This document shows positions 37,076 through 46,188 of a DNA stretch of 64,000 nt, piece after piece. This DNA is from Geobacter sp. FeAm09. Its GTDB lineage: Bacteria > Desulfobacterota > Desulfuromonadia > Geobacterales > Pseudopelobacteraceae. The notes beneath the pieces were generated by a model, which saw nothing but the letters and a program-made list of their open reading frames with translations, made no database searches and was not told where the DNA came from. Positions within the stretch are counted from its first letter, which is position 1; each line of letters begins with the position of its first letter. The position numbers were made by a program, and so were the translations under genes. The stretch lies in the NCBI RefSeq assembly GCF_008330225.1, contig NZ_CP042466.1, forward strand, positions 1,684,501 to 1,748,500. The letters run 5' to 3'.

Positions 37076-37864
37076 ATGAATTTTAAAACGTATATTACGA
37101 TAGGCTCCCTGTTGCTGCTGTCATCGCCAGCGCTATCGCGGGCTCATGAAAACACGGTCCGGGGCGATTGCGCTTCGTGTCACATCCTCTCGCCGGAAGA
37201 AGCCACTCAACTTCTGAAGAGAGGGGGGGGGACGGTCAAATCCGTCAAGCAGGCCCCCAATCGGGGCATGTTCGAACTGCTTGTGGAAAAAGACGGTCGA
37301 GAGGGAATCGTGTATCTGGATTACGGCAAAAAGTTCCTGATACAGGGATTGGTTCTCGGCCTGGACACCTTTCAGCCGGTGGCATCCCATGGCACTCCGG
37401 CCTTGCAGCCCCAGAGAATTGCCACCATTAACCCGGTTTCCCTTCCGGATCAGTACGCCCTGAACCTGGGGAACCCCGACGGAGCGAAACGCTTGTACGT
37501 CTTCACCGATCCCGACTGCCCTTATTGCCGCAACTTGCACGACGAGTTGAAAAAACTCGAAAAGATGGCCCCGCAAGTGTCGATCCGTGTCATGCTTTTC
37601 CCGTTGCCGACACATCAGGGGGCCTATGATAAGGCGCGGGTCATCTTGGGGCGGAAAAGCCGGGAACTGCTTGATATGGCCTTTGAAGGGAAAGCCCTGC
37701 CGCAGCCGATGGGTGACGAAGGCAAGGCGCCGCTTGACGCCGTCATGGGGTTTGCGTATGCCCATGGTTTTACCGGCACTCCTACCATTGTATTTCCCGA
37801 TGGGTCGGTGGTGGTGGGCGTTCGTGATGCCGCGACGCTAAAAAACTTGTTGGAACGCATGTAA
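37076..37864 (+). CDS. Heme-motif DsbC-like disulfide isomerase, copy 2
   Basis: 262 residues, a diverged tandem copy of the preceding protein with the same order: signal peptide (~1-23), CASCH at 32-36, DsbC dimerisation domain, and CPYC at 148-151 in FTDPDCPYCRNLH. Both the heme motif and the redox pair are kept, so both features appear to be under selection. Spacing to its neighbours is 8 bases upstream and 27 downstream, consistent with one operon with pilY1. Confidence 0.85.
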   Translation: MNFKTYITIGSLLLLSSPALSRAHENTVRGDCASCHILSPEEATQLLKRGGGTVKSVKQAPNRGMFELLVEKDGREGIVYLDYGKKFLIQGLVLGLDTFQPVASHGTPALQPQRIATINPVSLPDQYALNLGNPDGAKRLYVFTDPDCPYCRNLHDELKKLEKMAPQVSIRVMLFPLPTHQGAYDKARVILGRKSRELLDMAFEGKALPQPMGDEGKAPLDAVMGFAYAHGFTGTPTIVFPDGSVVVGVRDAATLKNLLERM

Positions 37865-37891
37865 CGCAGCAGCCAGGCAGGAGGATTTGTC

Positions 37892-40800
37892 ATGATACAG
37901 GGAAGTTTCAAGCTCGGGGCGGTTCTCACGGCGTTGGCACTGGCGTTGGGAAGCGGGGCCACCATGCTGCACGCGGCATCCAGTCAGACGACCTATGCCC
38001 CGAGCATGTCGGATTACTGTGTGCAGCCCCCGTTCCTGGCCGGATATGTGCCCCCCCAGGTGCTGTTCACCATGGGGAAGGATCACAAGTTCTATTATCC
38101 GGCCTATAACGACGCCTCGGATATCGACGGCGATGGCCAACTCGAAATCTCCTACAAAAATGATTTCGAATATTATGGTTATTTCGACTCCTACAAGTGC
38201 TACAACTATACGAGCGGCCGCTTTGAGCCCTACGGCAATACCAGCAGCAAGTACTGCACCGGTACTAATGCCGGTAAGTGGAGTGGCAATTTTCTCAACT
38301 GGGTCGCCATGTCCCGGGCCGATGTGATCAAGCTGGTGATATACGGCGGTTATCGAACCGCGGACAACCAGGGGACCAACTACGACGAAATCAGCGGCGA
38401 ATATATTCCCCAGGACGGCCATATCTGGGGTAAGGAGTACGTGGGGAGCGACGCCGCCAGTCTTTTTCCTGGCGGGGTCAGCAACAGCCGCGCCTTGTTT
38501 TGCGTCAACGGGGTCACGACCAACGGCAACAGTATCTCACAGTTGAATGTGATTCCCGAAGCCGACAAGATTAAAAATTCGTCAGGGAATTATGTGACCG
38601 GTCTGCGGGCCTGGAACTGGGTCAACGTGGACGGCAACAGCAATATCTGCTCCGGCACCGCCATTGATCTGAATAACGACGGACAAGCCGAGTCCGCCAC
38701 CTTGACGGGGCTGGCCAAGTACAACGTCTCGGTCAAGGTCTGCGATCCGTCGTCAGGCTTCATCAACGACGCCACTTGGGAGACGAAGCACTGCAAGCAA
38801 TACGGTTCCAACTACCGCTCCATCGGCCTGATGCAGCTTTACGGCGAAACTTCCAGCAGCGCCAAGGTCTGCAGCAAGGATATGTACACCTCCTGTACCA
38901 GTGACAGCACCTGTTCCTCCATCAGCAAGGGGCAGTGCGTCAATGCGGCCAACATGTTCTTCGGCTTGATCGCCGGGTCGTACCAGAATCCCAAGGCAGG
39001 TGGCTTCATTCGCAAGGACGTTTACAGCATCAACGAAGAAACCAACCAAAGCAACGGTCAGTTCCAGACCTCCGCCAGCAGCGGCAAGGGGTTGCTGATC
39101 AAATCCATCGAGCAGTTCAAGGCCCAGGCGTCCTATCCGTTGAACACCCAATGGGGCAACCCCATCGGTGAGATTCTGTACGAAGGGATGCGCTACTGGG
39201 CCGGCAAGGGCACCCCGACTTCCGACTTTGTTTCCAGTATCTCCAGCGGCTCCAACGGCGACAACAGCAACTACGCCTCCAAGCCGGACTGGGACACGCC
39301 GGCAACCCTGTACCCTACCTGTTCCATGCGTTTCAACCTGGTCTTTTCCGACGTTTACAACAGCTTCGACGACGACCAGTTGCCCGGCTCGGCTTTCAAT
39401 ACCAGTTTTAGCGGCGACTTGACGAACCTGAACGTCCAGACGCTGGCCGACCGGATAGGGAACAATGAAAGTCTGGGCACTTCCATGGTGGTGGGGGAGT
39501 CGCTGGCGACCAGTAGCCTATCAGGGCGTTGCGACAACAAGACCTCCATCGCCGGCATGGGGAGCGTCCGCGGGCTCTGTCCGGCTGAGGGGGATTTGAA
39601 GGGGAGCTATTATCCGGCCGCTGTGGCCTTGTACGGACACAACTCCATGCTTGCCAACACCAATACGTCCAACGTACTGACCTATGTGGTGGCCTTTACC
39701 TCCAATGTGCCCGAGGCCAGGGTGACGACAGCGGATGGAACCCAGGCCTTGATCATGCCCTACGGCAAATCGGTGTCCAGCAGTTACGGCTGGAACTGCA
39801 CCACCACCAATACAACCTTCACCGTTGCAGGCGTCAGAGATGCTACAAATACAAGCGTGCCGAACCTGAAAATCGATGCAAAATCCGGTTACACCACTTC
39901 AAGTTGCCCCTCCATGGCGACGGTCGGCTATTATGTGCTTGATAAAATGTACAACTCATCAAATAAACTCAACTATATCCAATTTCTTACCTCCTATGAC
40001 GACTTGGGGGGGGGCGACTATGATCTGGACGTGCTGGCCAAATATACGGTCTGCGCCGCAGGTAACAGTAATTGCTCGGATTTGACCGGAAGTCAGGTCC
40101 GGGTGACGGTGGAACGCGTGTATTCGTCGGCGGGCAACCCGAACGCTTTCGGCTTCACTGTTGCGGGCGTCGGCTCTTTGTCCGGAACCTACATGATCGT
40201 GCAGCATACCTCGAGCCCGCCGTCAGGGACGTCATGGGCTACCACCAGCACCCCACTTCCCACTACCTCCCAGTCCATGATTTTTAATGCCGCCTCCTCA
40301 ACCGTCACCCTGCCCAAGCCTCCCTTGTGGTATGCGGCCAAATACGGCGGCTTCAAGGATACGGACGGCACGGGACTGCCGTACACCGATGACACCTGCG
40401 ATCCCGCCACCCGAGGCTCGAACACGCGCAACACCCGCTGCAACCAATGGGACACCGTGGGGAACGGTACCCCGGACAATTACTTCCTGGTGACCGACCC
40501 GAGCAAGATGGAAGCGCAACTGCGCCTGGCGCTGGATTCCATTCTGGCGCGGGTCGCCTCGGGGACGGCGGCCTCGATTCTCAACAACAGCCAGGGGAGC
40601 GGTGCCAGCCTGATCCAGGCGGTCTTCTTCCCGCGCAAGGATTTCGACAACGGGACGTCGGGCTACTGGGTCGGCGAACTCTACAATATGTGGTATTACC
40701 TGGATCCGTTCCTCCAGACGACCTCCATCAGGGAAGATACCAACAAAGATTTTTCATTGAACCTGAGAAACGACAGGATTGCCCAGTTCTATTTCGATTC

Positions 40801-43147
40801 ATCCCAGAACAAGACCCAGGTGCAACTGTACAGCGATGCGAATGGCGACGGCTCGCCGGACTCGGCGACACCGGACGTGGTGGTGGACCCCGATGCGATC
40901 AGCAGCCTCTGGAAAGCCGGGAGATCCTTGTGGAGCAGGAATCCGACCAGTGACCCGCGCCTGCTCTATACCCATACCGATGATTCGACCCTGGATATCT
41001 TCAACAACAATAGCCTGACCAAATTTACGACCCTGACCAGTGCCTACAATCCGGCATTGCAGAACAAGAGCACCATCCTGTCGCTGCTTGGCATGTCCGA
41101 CATTACCAAGACCGGCAAGGTGATCGACTACATCAACGGCAGCGACCAGAGCGCGGACAGTGACGGCACCCTCTACCGCAGCCGCAAGGTCAGCATCAGC
41201 AATTGCGGCATCACCAGCACCAATCTGGAATCAACGTCCTCCGACAGTTGTTACCGTGTCTGGAAACTCGGCGATATCGTGACGTCCACCCCCAAGGTGG
41301 TTTCAACGGTAAGCCAGAATTCCTATAACAACGCCGTGCCCAACGGTTATAACGATCAGACCTACACCAAATTTCTCAACTCCTCGACCTACCAGAATCG
41401 GGGAATGGTGTTTGTCGGCAGCAACGACGGCATGCTGCATGCTTTCAGGCTGGGGGTGCTGAAGGAACTCTCCGGTAGATACGACAAGGCGCAGTTTTAT
41501 TATTCCGGCAGTCCGGCAACCAGCAGCAGCAACCTTGGACGCGAGGAGTGGAGCTTCATCCCGAAACAGGCACTGCCCTATCTGCCGTATCTGAAGGATA
41601 CCGCTTATTGTCATCTTTATTACGTCGATAAATCCCCGTCGCTTATTGATGCCAGCGTCATCAAGCCGTCAACGTGCTCCTCGTCCGCAAATTACTGGGA
41701 TTGCACCAAGAGTTCGGACGGTTCCACCTGGGAGACCGTGCTGGTTGGGGGAATGGGATATGGTGGCGCGGCCAAATGGAACGGCGACTCGACCTACACC
41801 GCCCCGACAGACAGCGTCAAAACGCCGGTTAAGGGGACAAGCACCGCGACCGGCGTGGGGTATTCCTCCTATTTCGCCCTTGATGTGACTGATCCTACCA
41901 CCCCCAAGTACCTCTGGGAGTTCCCGGGGACAACCTCCGCCGTCGGGCAGTTGGGCTTTTCCACCACCGGCCCGGCATTCGTCCGTATTGCGGGAAAGGT
42001 CAAAGCGACGGACGGCGTGACGGATACGGCGTCACCTGATCATACGAAAAATGGCCGTTGGTTTGCCGTGTTCGCCTCAGGTCCCACAGGGTACATCGAT
42101 ACCGTGCAGCATACCTTCCTGGGGCAGTCTGACCAGCAACTGCGGATTTTCATTGTCGATCTGGCCACCGGTGCCCTGGTGCGGACGATCGACAAATTCG
42201 CCGATAATACGACGCTCCCGACGTACGCATTTGCCGGCTCCCTGTCCACGAGCGTCATCGACACCGACCGGTGGAATTCGGGGTCCAGCGGGTGGTACAG
42301 TGATGACGCTGTCTATATCGGCTATGTGCAAAAGGCCAGCGACGGCACATGGACCAACGGTGGCGTGATACGACTATTGACCAAGGAAAGCACCGATCCC
42401 AGCACGTGGGTCGCCTCGCCCCTTATCAGCGGTATTGGTCCCGTCACTACCTCGGTTACCAAGCTGCAAGATCGCAGCAACAAAAATCTCTGGCTGTACT
42501 TCGGGACCGGCCGGTATTTCTTCAAAGGTGACGATGCTACGGGACAGCGGGTTCTGTACGGTGTCAAGGAACCCTGCTACAGTACCATAAATCGATATGC
42601 CAGAACCGGGCTTAACAACATAAATGGTGGAACGGACAACGACATCGACTCAACTTGCACCGACTCATCGCCATCAGGGCTGGTGAATCAATCGGGTTCG
42701 GCCTCATCAGCGCCGGCCACAACCCTCAGCACGAACGCCCCAGGGTGGTACATCAATCTGGATGGGGCCGACAGCACCAACTCCATCAATGCCGAGCGGG
42801 TGATTACCGACCCGGTTGCCAGTGCCGCCGGCGCGGTGTTTTTCACCACCTTGAAGCCGAGCGGGGACGTCTGCAAGTTCGGTGGAGATACGCTGATATG
42901 GGCGGTACGCTATGATACCGGCGGCGCTCCGCCTTCCGCGGCCATGCAGGGGAAAGCCCTGATACAGGTTTCCACTGGGGCATTCTCGCAGATATCGTTG
43001 CAGTCAGCCTTCAGCAGTTCAAACCAACGGTACAATTCGAGGCGTCTGTCAACCGCGATTTCCGGAGTTCCCCCTGTTTCCCAGGGGCTTTCACTGGTTA
43101 CGAACCCGCCACCGGTGAAGAAGTTCTTGCATGTGAAAGAAAAATAA
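37892..43147 (+). CDS. pilY1: PilY1/PilC-type pilus tip adhesin
   Basis: 1751 residues with a signal peptide (cleavage near residue 29). Calcium-loop-like motifs are visible (SDIDGDGQLE near residue 75; DLNNDGQAES; DANGDGSPDS). The C-terminal third holds the PilC/PilY1 beta-propeller (MVFVGSNDGMLHAF; WSFIPKQALPYLP; YFALDVTDPTTPKYLWEF). About 28 cysteines are scattered along the chain, many in close pairs, so disulfides are expected. PilY1 caps type IV pili with the minor pilins encoded next. AGGAGG precedes ATG 37892. The central region is rich in Ser, Thr and Asn and is not otherwise recognisable. Confidence 0.92.
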   Translation: MIQGSFKLGAVLTALALALGSGATMLHAASSQTTYAPSMSDYCVQPPFLAGYVPPQVLFTMGKDHKFYYPAYNDASDIDGDGQLEISYKNDFEYYGYFDSYKCYNYTSGRFEPYGNTSSKYCTGTNAGKWSGNFLNWVAMSRADVIKLVIYGGYRTADNQGTNYDEISGEYIPQDGHIWGKEYVGSDAASLFPGGVSNSRALFCVNGVTTNGNSISQLNVIPEADKIKNSSGNYVTGLRAWNWVNVDGNSNICSGTAIDLNNDGQAESATLTGLAKYNVSVKVCDPSSGFINDATWETKHCKQYGSNYRSIGLMQLYGETSSSAKVCSKDMYTSCTSDSTCSSISKGQCVNAANMFFGLIAGSYQNPKAGGFIRKDVYSINEETNQSNGQFQTSASSGKGLLIKSIEQFKAQASYPLNTQWGNPIGEILYEGMRYWAGKGTPTSDFVSSISSGSNGDNSNYASKPDWDTPATLYPTCSMRFNLVFSDVYNSFDDDQLPGSAFNTSFSGDLTNLNVQTLADRIGNNESLGTSMVVGESLATSSLSGRCDNKTSIAGMGSVRGLCPAEGDLKGSYYPAAVALYGHNSMLANTNTSNVLTYVVAFTSNVPEARVTTADGTQALIMPYGKSVSSSYGWNCTTTNTTFTVAGVRDATNTSVPNLKIDAKSGYTTSSCPSMATVGYYVLDKMYNSSNKLNYIQFLTSYDDLGGGDYDLDVLAKYTVCAAGNSNCSDLTGSQVRVTVERVYSSAGNPNAFGFTVAGVGSLSGTYMIVQHTSSPPSGTSWATTSTPLPTTSQSMIFNAASSTVTLPKPPLWYAAKYGGFKDTDGTGLPYTDDTCDPATRGSNTRNTRCNQWDTVGNGTPDNYFLVTDPSKMEAQLRLALDSILARVASGTAASILNNSQGSGASLIQAVFFPRKDFDNGTSGYWVGELYNMWYYLDPFLQTTSIREDTNKDFSLNLRNDRIAQFYFDSSQNKTQVQLYSDANGDGSPDSATPDVVVDPDAISSLWKAGRSLWSRNPTSDPRLLYTHTDDSTLDIFNNNSLTKFTTLTSAYNPALQNKSTILSLLGMSDITKTGKVIDYINGSDQSADSDGTLYRSRKVSISNCGITSTNLESTSSDSCYRVWKLGDIVTSTPKVVSTVSQNSYNNAVPNGYNDQTYTKFLNSSTYQNRGMVFVGSNDGMLHAFRLGVLKELSGRYDKAQFYYSGSPATSSSNLGREEWSFIPKQALPYLPYLKDTAYCHLYYVDKSPSLIDASVIKPSTCSSSANYWDCTKSSDGSTWETVLVGGMGYGGAAKWNGDSTYTAPTDSVKTPVKGTSTATGVGYSSYFALDVTDPTTPKYLWEFPGTTSAVGQLGFSTTGPAFVRIAGKVKATDGVTDTASPDHTKNGRWFAVFASGPTGYIDTVQHTFLGQSDQQLRIFIVDLATGALVRTIDKFADNTTLPTYAFAGSLSTSVIDTDRWNSGSSGWYSDDAVYIGYVQKASDGTWTNGGVIRLLTKESTDPSTWVASPLISGIGPVTTSVTKLQDRSNKNLWLYFGTGRYFFKGDDATGQRVLYGVKEPCYSTINRYARTGLNNINGGTDNDIDSTCTDSSPSGLVNQSGSASSAPATTLSTNAPGWYINLDGADSTNSINAERVITDPVASAAGAVFFTTLKPSGDVCKFGGDTLIWAVRYDTGGAPPSAAMQGKALIQVSTGAFSQISLQSAFSSSNQRYNSRRLSTAISGVPPVSQGLSLVTNPPPVKKFLHVKEK

Positions 43148-43217
43148 TGCTGTTATGTGTCGCTCAACAGTTACAATTTCCTGTGATGGTTTCGAGGCGC
43201 GGCGGGGAGACATGAAC

Positions 43218-43730
43218 ATGAGTAGAGCCGGATTCTCGTTGATCGAGTTGATTGTCACCATGGCTATCATTGGGATACTGCTTTCTGTCGCTACGCTCAA
43301 TTTTACCGCCATGCAGCGCAAGGCCCGGATCGAGAGCGAGACGCGGCAGATTTTTGCCGACCTGAATGATGCCAGGCTCAATGCCATCTATCTGAAGAGG
43401 AACTATCGGGTCACGTTCCAACCCGGCAGCTATGTGATGAAAAACTACACCAGCGACAATGAGGCCACAACGGCCGGGAAAACCCTTTTTACCAAAACAG
43501 TCCCCTATCAACTGAGCCTGAGCAATGGCGGTTCCATTGCAAATGCCGTTGCTGAATTCGACAAGAGGGGGCTTGCCACCGATCAGACGACCCTGAACAT
43601 TTTCTATGTCAATCCGGCAAAGAGCGGCGCCATAATTGATTGTATCGTTATTGGCGTGGCAAAAACAAATATGGGGCAGGGAGTGGACAGTGACAATAAT
43701 GGGCAGGCGGAAAGCTGCAGTGTCAAGTGA
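43218..43730 (+). CDS. Minor pilin, FimT/GspH type
   Basis: 170 residues with a type IV prepilin leader: MSRAG cut before FSLIELIVTMAIIGILL, with E at +5. The remainder fits a FimT/GspH pseudopilin (ARIESETRQIFADLNDARLNAI). ATG 43218 is chosen because GGGGAGA lies 7 bases upstream; ATG 43212 is also possible and only lengthens the leader. The C-terminus ends with a short Asp/Asn-rich segment (VDSDNNGQAES). Overlaps the next pilin gene. Confidence 0.87.
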   Translation: MSRAGFSLIELIVTMAIIGILLSVATLNFTAMQRKARIESETRQIFADLNDARLNAIYLKRNYRVTFQPGSYVMKNYTSDNEATTAGKTLFTKTVPYQLSLSNGGSIANAVAEFDKRGLATDQTTLNIFYVNPAKSGAIIDCIVIGVAKTNMGQGVDSDNNGQAESCSVK

Positions 43731-44103
43731 CCGTGGTTTTACTCTTATCGAGTTCCTTGTGGCCCTCGTCATCCTTATGGTGGGACTCTTGGGACTTTTG
43801 CAGGCCGTCAACGTCTCCCTGAATCACAATCTGCAGAACCAGTTGCGGAACGAGGGGGTTATCGTTGCGGATGAACAGATGGCCAAGGAAATGGCCAAAG
43901 GGTATGATCTCGTTTCCACATCTACCCGTACCTATGTCGTCAGTAATCGCCCGGTTTTGAATGCGTTGAAGAATTTTTCGGTTAGCCGATCCGGTACAAC
44001 CATCCAGAACTCCAAGCAGGTCAATATTGTGGTCACCTGGCACCACAAGGGGGCTTCGTACAATCATGAGGCGGCAGCGGTAATCACCAAGACAAATCAG
44101 TGA
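43699..44103 (+). CDS. pilV: Minor pilin PilV-like
   Basis: 134 residues. Prepilin leader ending DRG before FTLIEFLVALVILMVGLLGL; the PilV signature VALVILMVGLLGLLQ is clear. ATG 43699 gives a 13-residue leader; GTG 43720 would give a 6-residue one (MSSDRG) with an upstream CAGGCGGAA, so the true start is uncertain. It overlaps both neighbours, showing translational coupling. Confidence 0.85.
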   Translation: MGRRKAAVSSDRGFTLIEFLVALVILMVGLLGLLQAVNVSLNHNLQNQLRNEGVIVADEQMAKEMAKGYDLVSTSTRTYVVSNRPVLNALKNFSVSRSGTTIQNSKQVNIVVTWHHKGASYNHEAAAVITKTNQ

Positions 44104-44114
44104 ACGGAAATACT

Positions 44115-45398
44115 ATGCGATCGAATAACAGCGGTTTTACTCTGATTGAAGTGTTGATTGTCACGGCTGTTTTCGTGATTGTGCTGCTGATAACGGGAAG
44201 TGCCTTCAAGACGATCCTCGGGCAGAGCGCCAAGGTGTTTCGGAGCGAGGAGAGCAACATAGAAGGTATCATTGGTCTCGAAATGTTGCGGCATGACCTG
44301 CAGCAGGCCGGTTTGGGGCTGTTTACCGAAACCTCGACGGTCAGTTATACCGGCGAAGCCCTGAATGCTCCCGCAAGTACCTATAACGACTTCAATGCCG
44401 GTACGGAGCCGCCGCGGCCGATCGTCGCCGGCAATAATGTGGCGTCTGTTGCGTCGGACCCGGACAGCAGCGGCAATTATAAAATTCTTGCCGGCACCGA
44501 CTACCTGGTCGTAAAGGCCGCCACGGTCAGTACTTCCAAGACGGCACAGAAATGGACCTACCTTGAAATTTCGCCACCCAACGTCACGTCCCATTCCTGG
44601 CCATCCGCTGCGGAGAACCTGGGGAGCGGCGACAATGTGGTCCTGTTGAAGCGGCAGGTGAGTACCAGCGGCCAGAGCACGACCTTAACCCCCACCCTTA
44701 CGAACCAATTCTATTACACGTACAGCAATACGGCCTTTGCCCAGTTCTCATCGGCGAGCAACACCATATATACGGCGTATGGCATTGACAGCTCCACGCC
44801 CCGCATGCCCTTCAACCGGGCCGATTATTTTGTCGGGCTTCCAGTTATCGGTTCCGGTACACCCGATTCGAGCAGGATTCCCGATGTCTGTGCCAAGGAT
44901 GCCAGCGGCAGTCCCAGCCCCTATGTGGGAATCCTCTACAAGGCAACGGTCAATCATGCCGATGGCAAACTGACGTACCATCCGCTATTGGACTGCGTTG
45001 CCGATATGCAAGTGGTCCTCGGGTGGGATATGAACAGCGATGGCGCAATTGATTGTTATTCGAATGCGGATGGCACGGTCATGATCGGTAGTTGTACCGC
45101 ACCAACCGGCGGTACGGCGGCGGACGCCCTTTCAGCGACAAACAAAAACAACGCCTCCGCTGCCACAGTGCCGAATATCAGGAACAACCTGAAAATCGTA
45201 AAGGTTTACCTATTGGCCCAAAACGGCAGGCGTGATCCCAATTATACGAGTCCTTCACCGATTGTCGTCGGTGACACGGCGGCAGCTGAAACGAGTTTGA
45301 CTAATTCTTATGACTTAGCCGCCAAAGGACTGCTCAATTATCGTTGGAAACTGTATCGCGTCGTGGTTCGTCCCAAAAATCTCTTCTCCAATGAGTAG
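44115..45398 (+). CDS. pilW: Minor pilin PilW-like
   Basis: 427 residues. Leader MRSNNSG before FTLIEVLIVTAVFVIVLLI, then a long PilW-type periplasmic domain (IEGIIGLEMLRHDLQQAGLGLF is the typical stretch). Calcium-loop-like WDMNSDGAIDC is visible. ATG 44115 is preferred to the GTG at 44100, which overlaps pilV. Larger than most PilW proteins (about 270-350). Confidence 0.86.
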   Translation: MRSNNSGFTLIEVLIVTAVFVIVLLITGSAFKTILGQSAKVFRSEESNIEGIIGLEMLRHDLQQAGLGLFTETSTVSYTGEALNAPASTYNDFNAGTEPPRPIVAGNNVASVASDPDSSGNYKILAGTDYLVVKAATVSTSKTAQKWTYLEISPPNVTSHSWPSAAENLGSGDNVVLLKRQVSTSGQSTTLTPTLTNQFYYTYSNTAFAQFSSASNTIYTAYGIDSSTPRMPFNRADYFVGLPVIGSGTPDSSRIPDVCAKDASGSPSPYVGILYKATVNHADGKLTYHPLLDCVADMQVVLGWDMNSDGAIDCYSNADGTVMIGSCTAPTGGTAADALSATNKNNASAATVPNIRNNLKIVKVYLLAQNGRRDPNYTSPSPIVVGDTAAAETSLTNSYDLAAKGLLNYRWKLYRVVVRPKNLFSNE

Positions 45399-45407
45399 TC
45401 TGAGGTG

Positions 45408-46031
45408 ATGGTCTTGAACAGGATAAAGAATGAAGATGGTTTCGCCCTGGTCACATCCTTGATGCTGACCCTGATATCGCTCACGATTGTCATGGCTCTG
45501 CTCTACATGATGACCCAGAGCATCCACGTGTCGGGGATGAACAAGCGTTACAAGACCGCGGTTGAGGCGACCTATGGCGGAGCAGAGATATACGCCAAGG
45601 ATATCCTGCCGTTTATCATGCGGAACTACTCGAGTTCCACTTCCACCCTGTCGTCGAATCTTCAGACTGCCTTTGGCACCGGTGTTCAGTTGAATTCCAG
45701 CGAGTCATGTATGCGGAGCAAACTGACCAAATCGACCGCCAATTGGCCAGCTGGATGCAGTAACACACCCAACCCGAAACAGAATTACGATATGAGTTTC
45801 ACCATGGCAGCCGTTAAGGGCAGTCCGTTTGTCGTGTATTCCAAGATTGTCGACACGGTGAAGGGTAATTCCGATACGAGCGGTCTTCAACTGGAGGGTT
45901 CTGGAGTTGCGGAATCCAGTACTGTTCTCACGCCCCAGTCGATTCCATATATTTACCGTATGGAGCTTCAGGGAGAACGACAGAATAATCCCATGGCGCA
46001 AGCTAATATTGAAGTTCTTTACGCGTATTGA
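45408..46031 (+). CDS. pilX: Minor pilin PilX-like
   Basis: 207 residues. N-terminal EDG before FALVTSLMLTLISLTIVMALL, matching the PilX N-terminal domain, where alanine or similar replaces the glutamate +5 region of major pilins. The rest is a soluble pilin body with two cysteines. The start is uncertain among GTG 45405, ATG 45408 and TTG 45414, because GAGG at 45402-45405 best fits the last. Ends the pilY1-fimT-pilV-pilW-pilX string. Confidence 0.83.
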   Translation: MVLNRIKNEDGFALVTSLMLTLISLTIVMALLYMMTQSIHVSGMNKRYKTAVEATYGGAEIYAKDILPFIMRNYSSSTSTLSSNLQTAFGTGVQLNSSESCMRSKLTKSTANWPAGCSNTPNPKQNYDMSFTMAAVKGSPFVVYSKIVDTVKGNSDTSGLQLEGSGVAESSTVLTPQSIPYIYRMELQGERQNNPMAQANIEVLYAY

Positions 46032-46110
46032 AACATGGTGGAATGCTTTCAGGAATGTTGCGTCCTTAATTTATTCTTATTAGTTTGGTGTGGATAATGA
46101 TAAAAAACGC

Positions 46111-46140
46111 TTGACAAATAACTACATACATGGTTTTAAA
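46111..46140 (+). promoter_or_regulatory. Candidate promoter for the multiheme cytochrome operon
   Basis: TTGACA (46111-46116) and an 18-base spacer to TTTAAA (46135-46140). It lies in an AT-rich gap of 157 bases after pilX and about 45 bases before the GTG start of the cytochrome. The -35 is perfect; the -10 is weak. Confidence 0.5.
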
Positions 46141-46188
46141 GCACAGCTGCACTGTTATGTTTGACTTGATTGAAGGAGGGCTTGCGCT

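Noticed and set aside
46032-46188. Cyclic-di-GMP riboswitch upstream of the multiheme cytochrome
   Set aside because: Such switches are common before cytochrome genes in Geobacter, but the GEMM core sequences were not found here or before pilY1.
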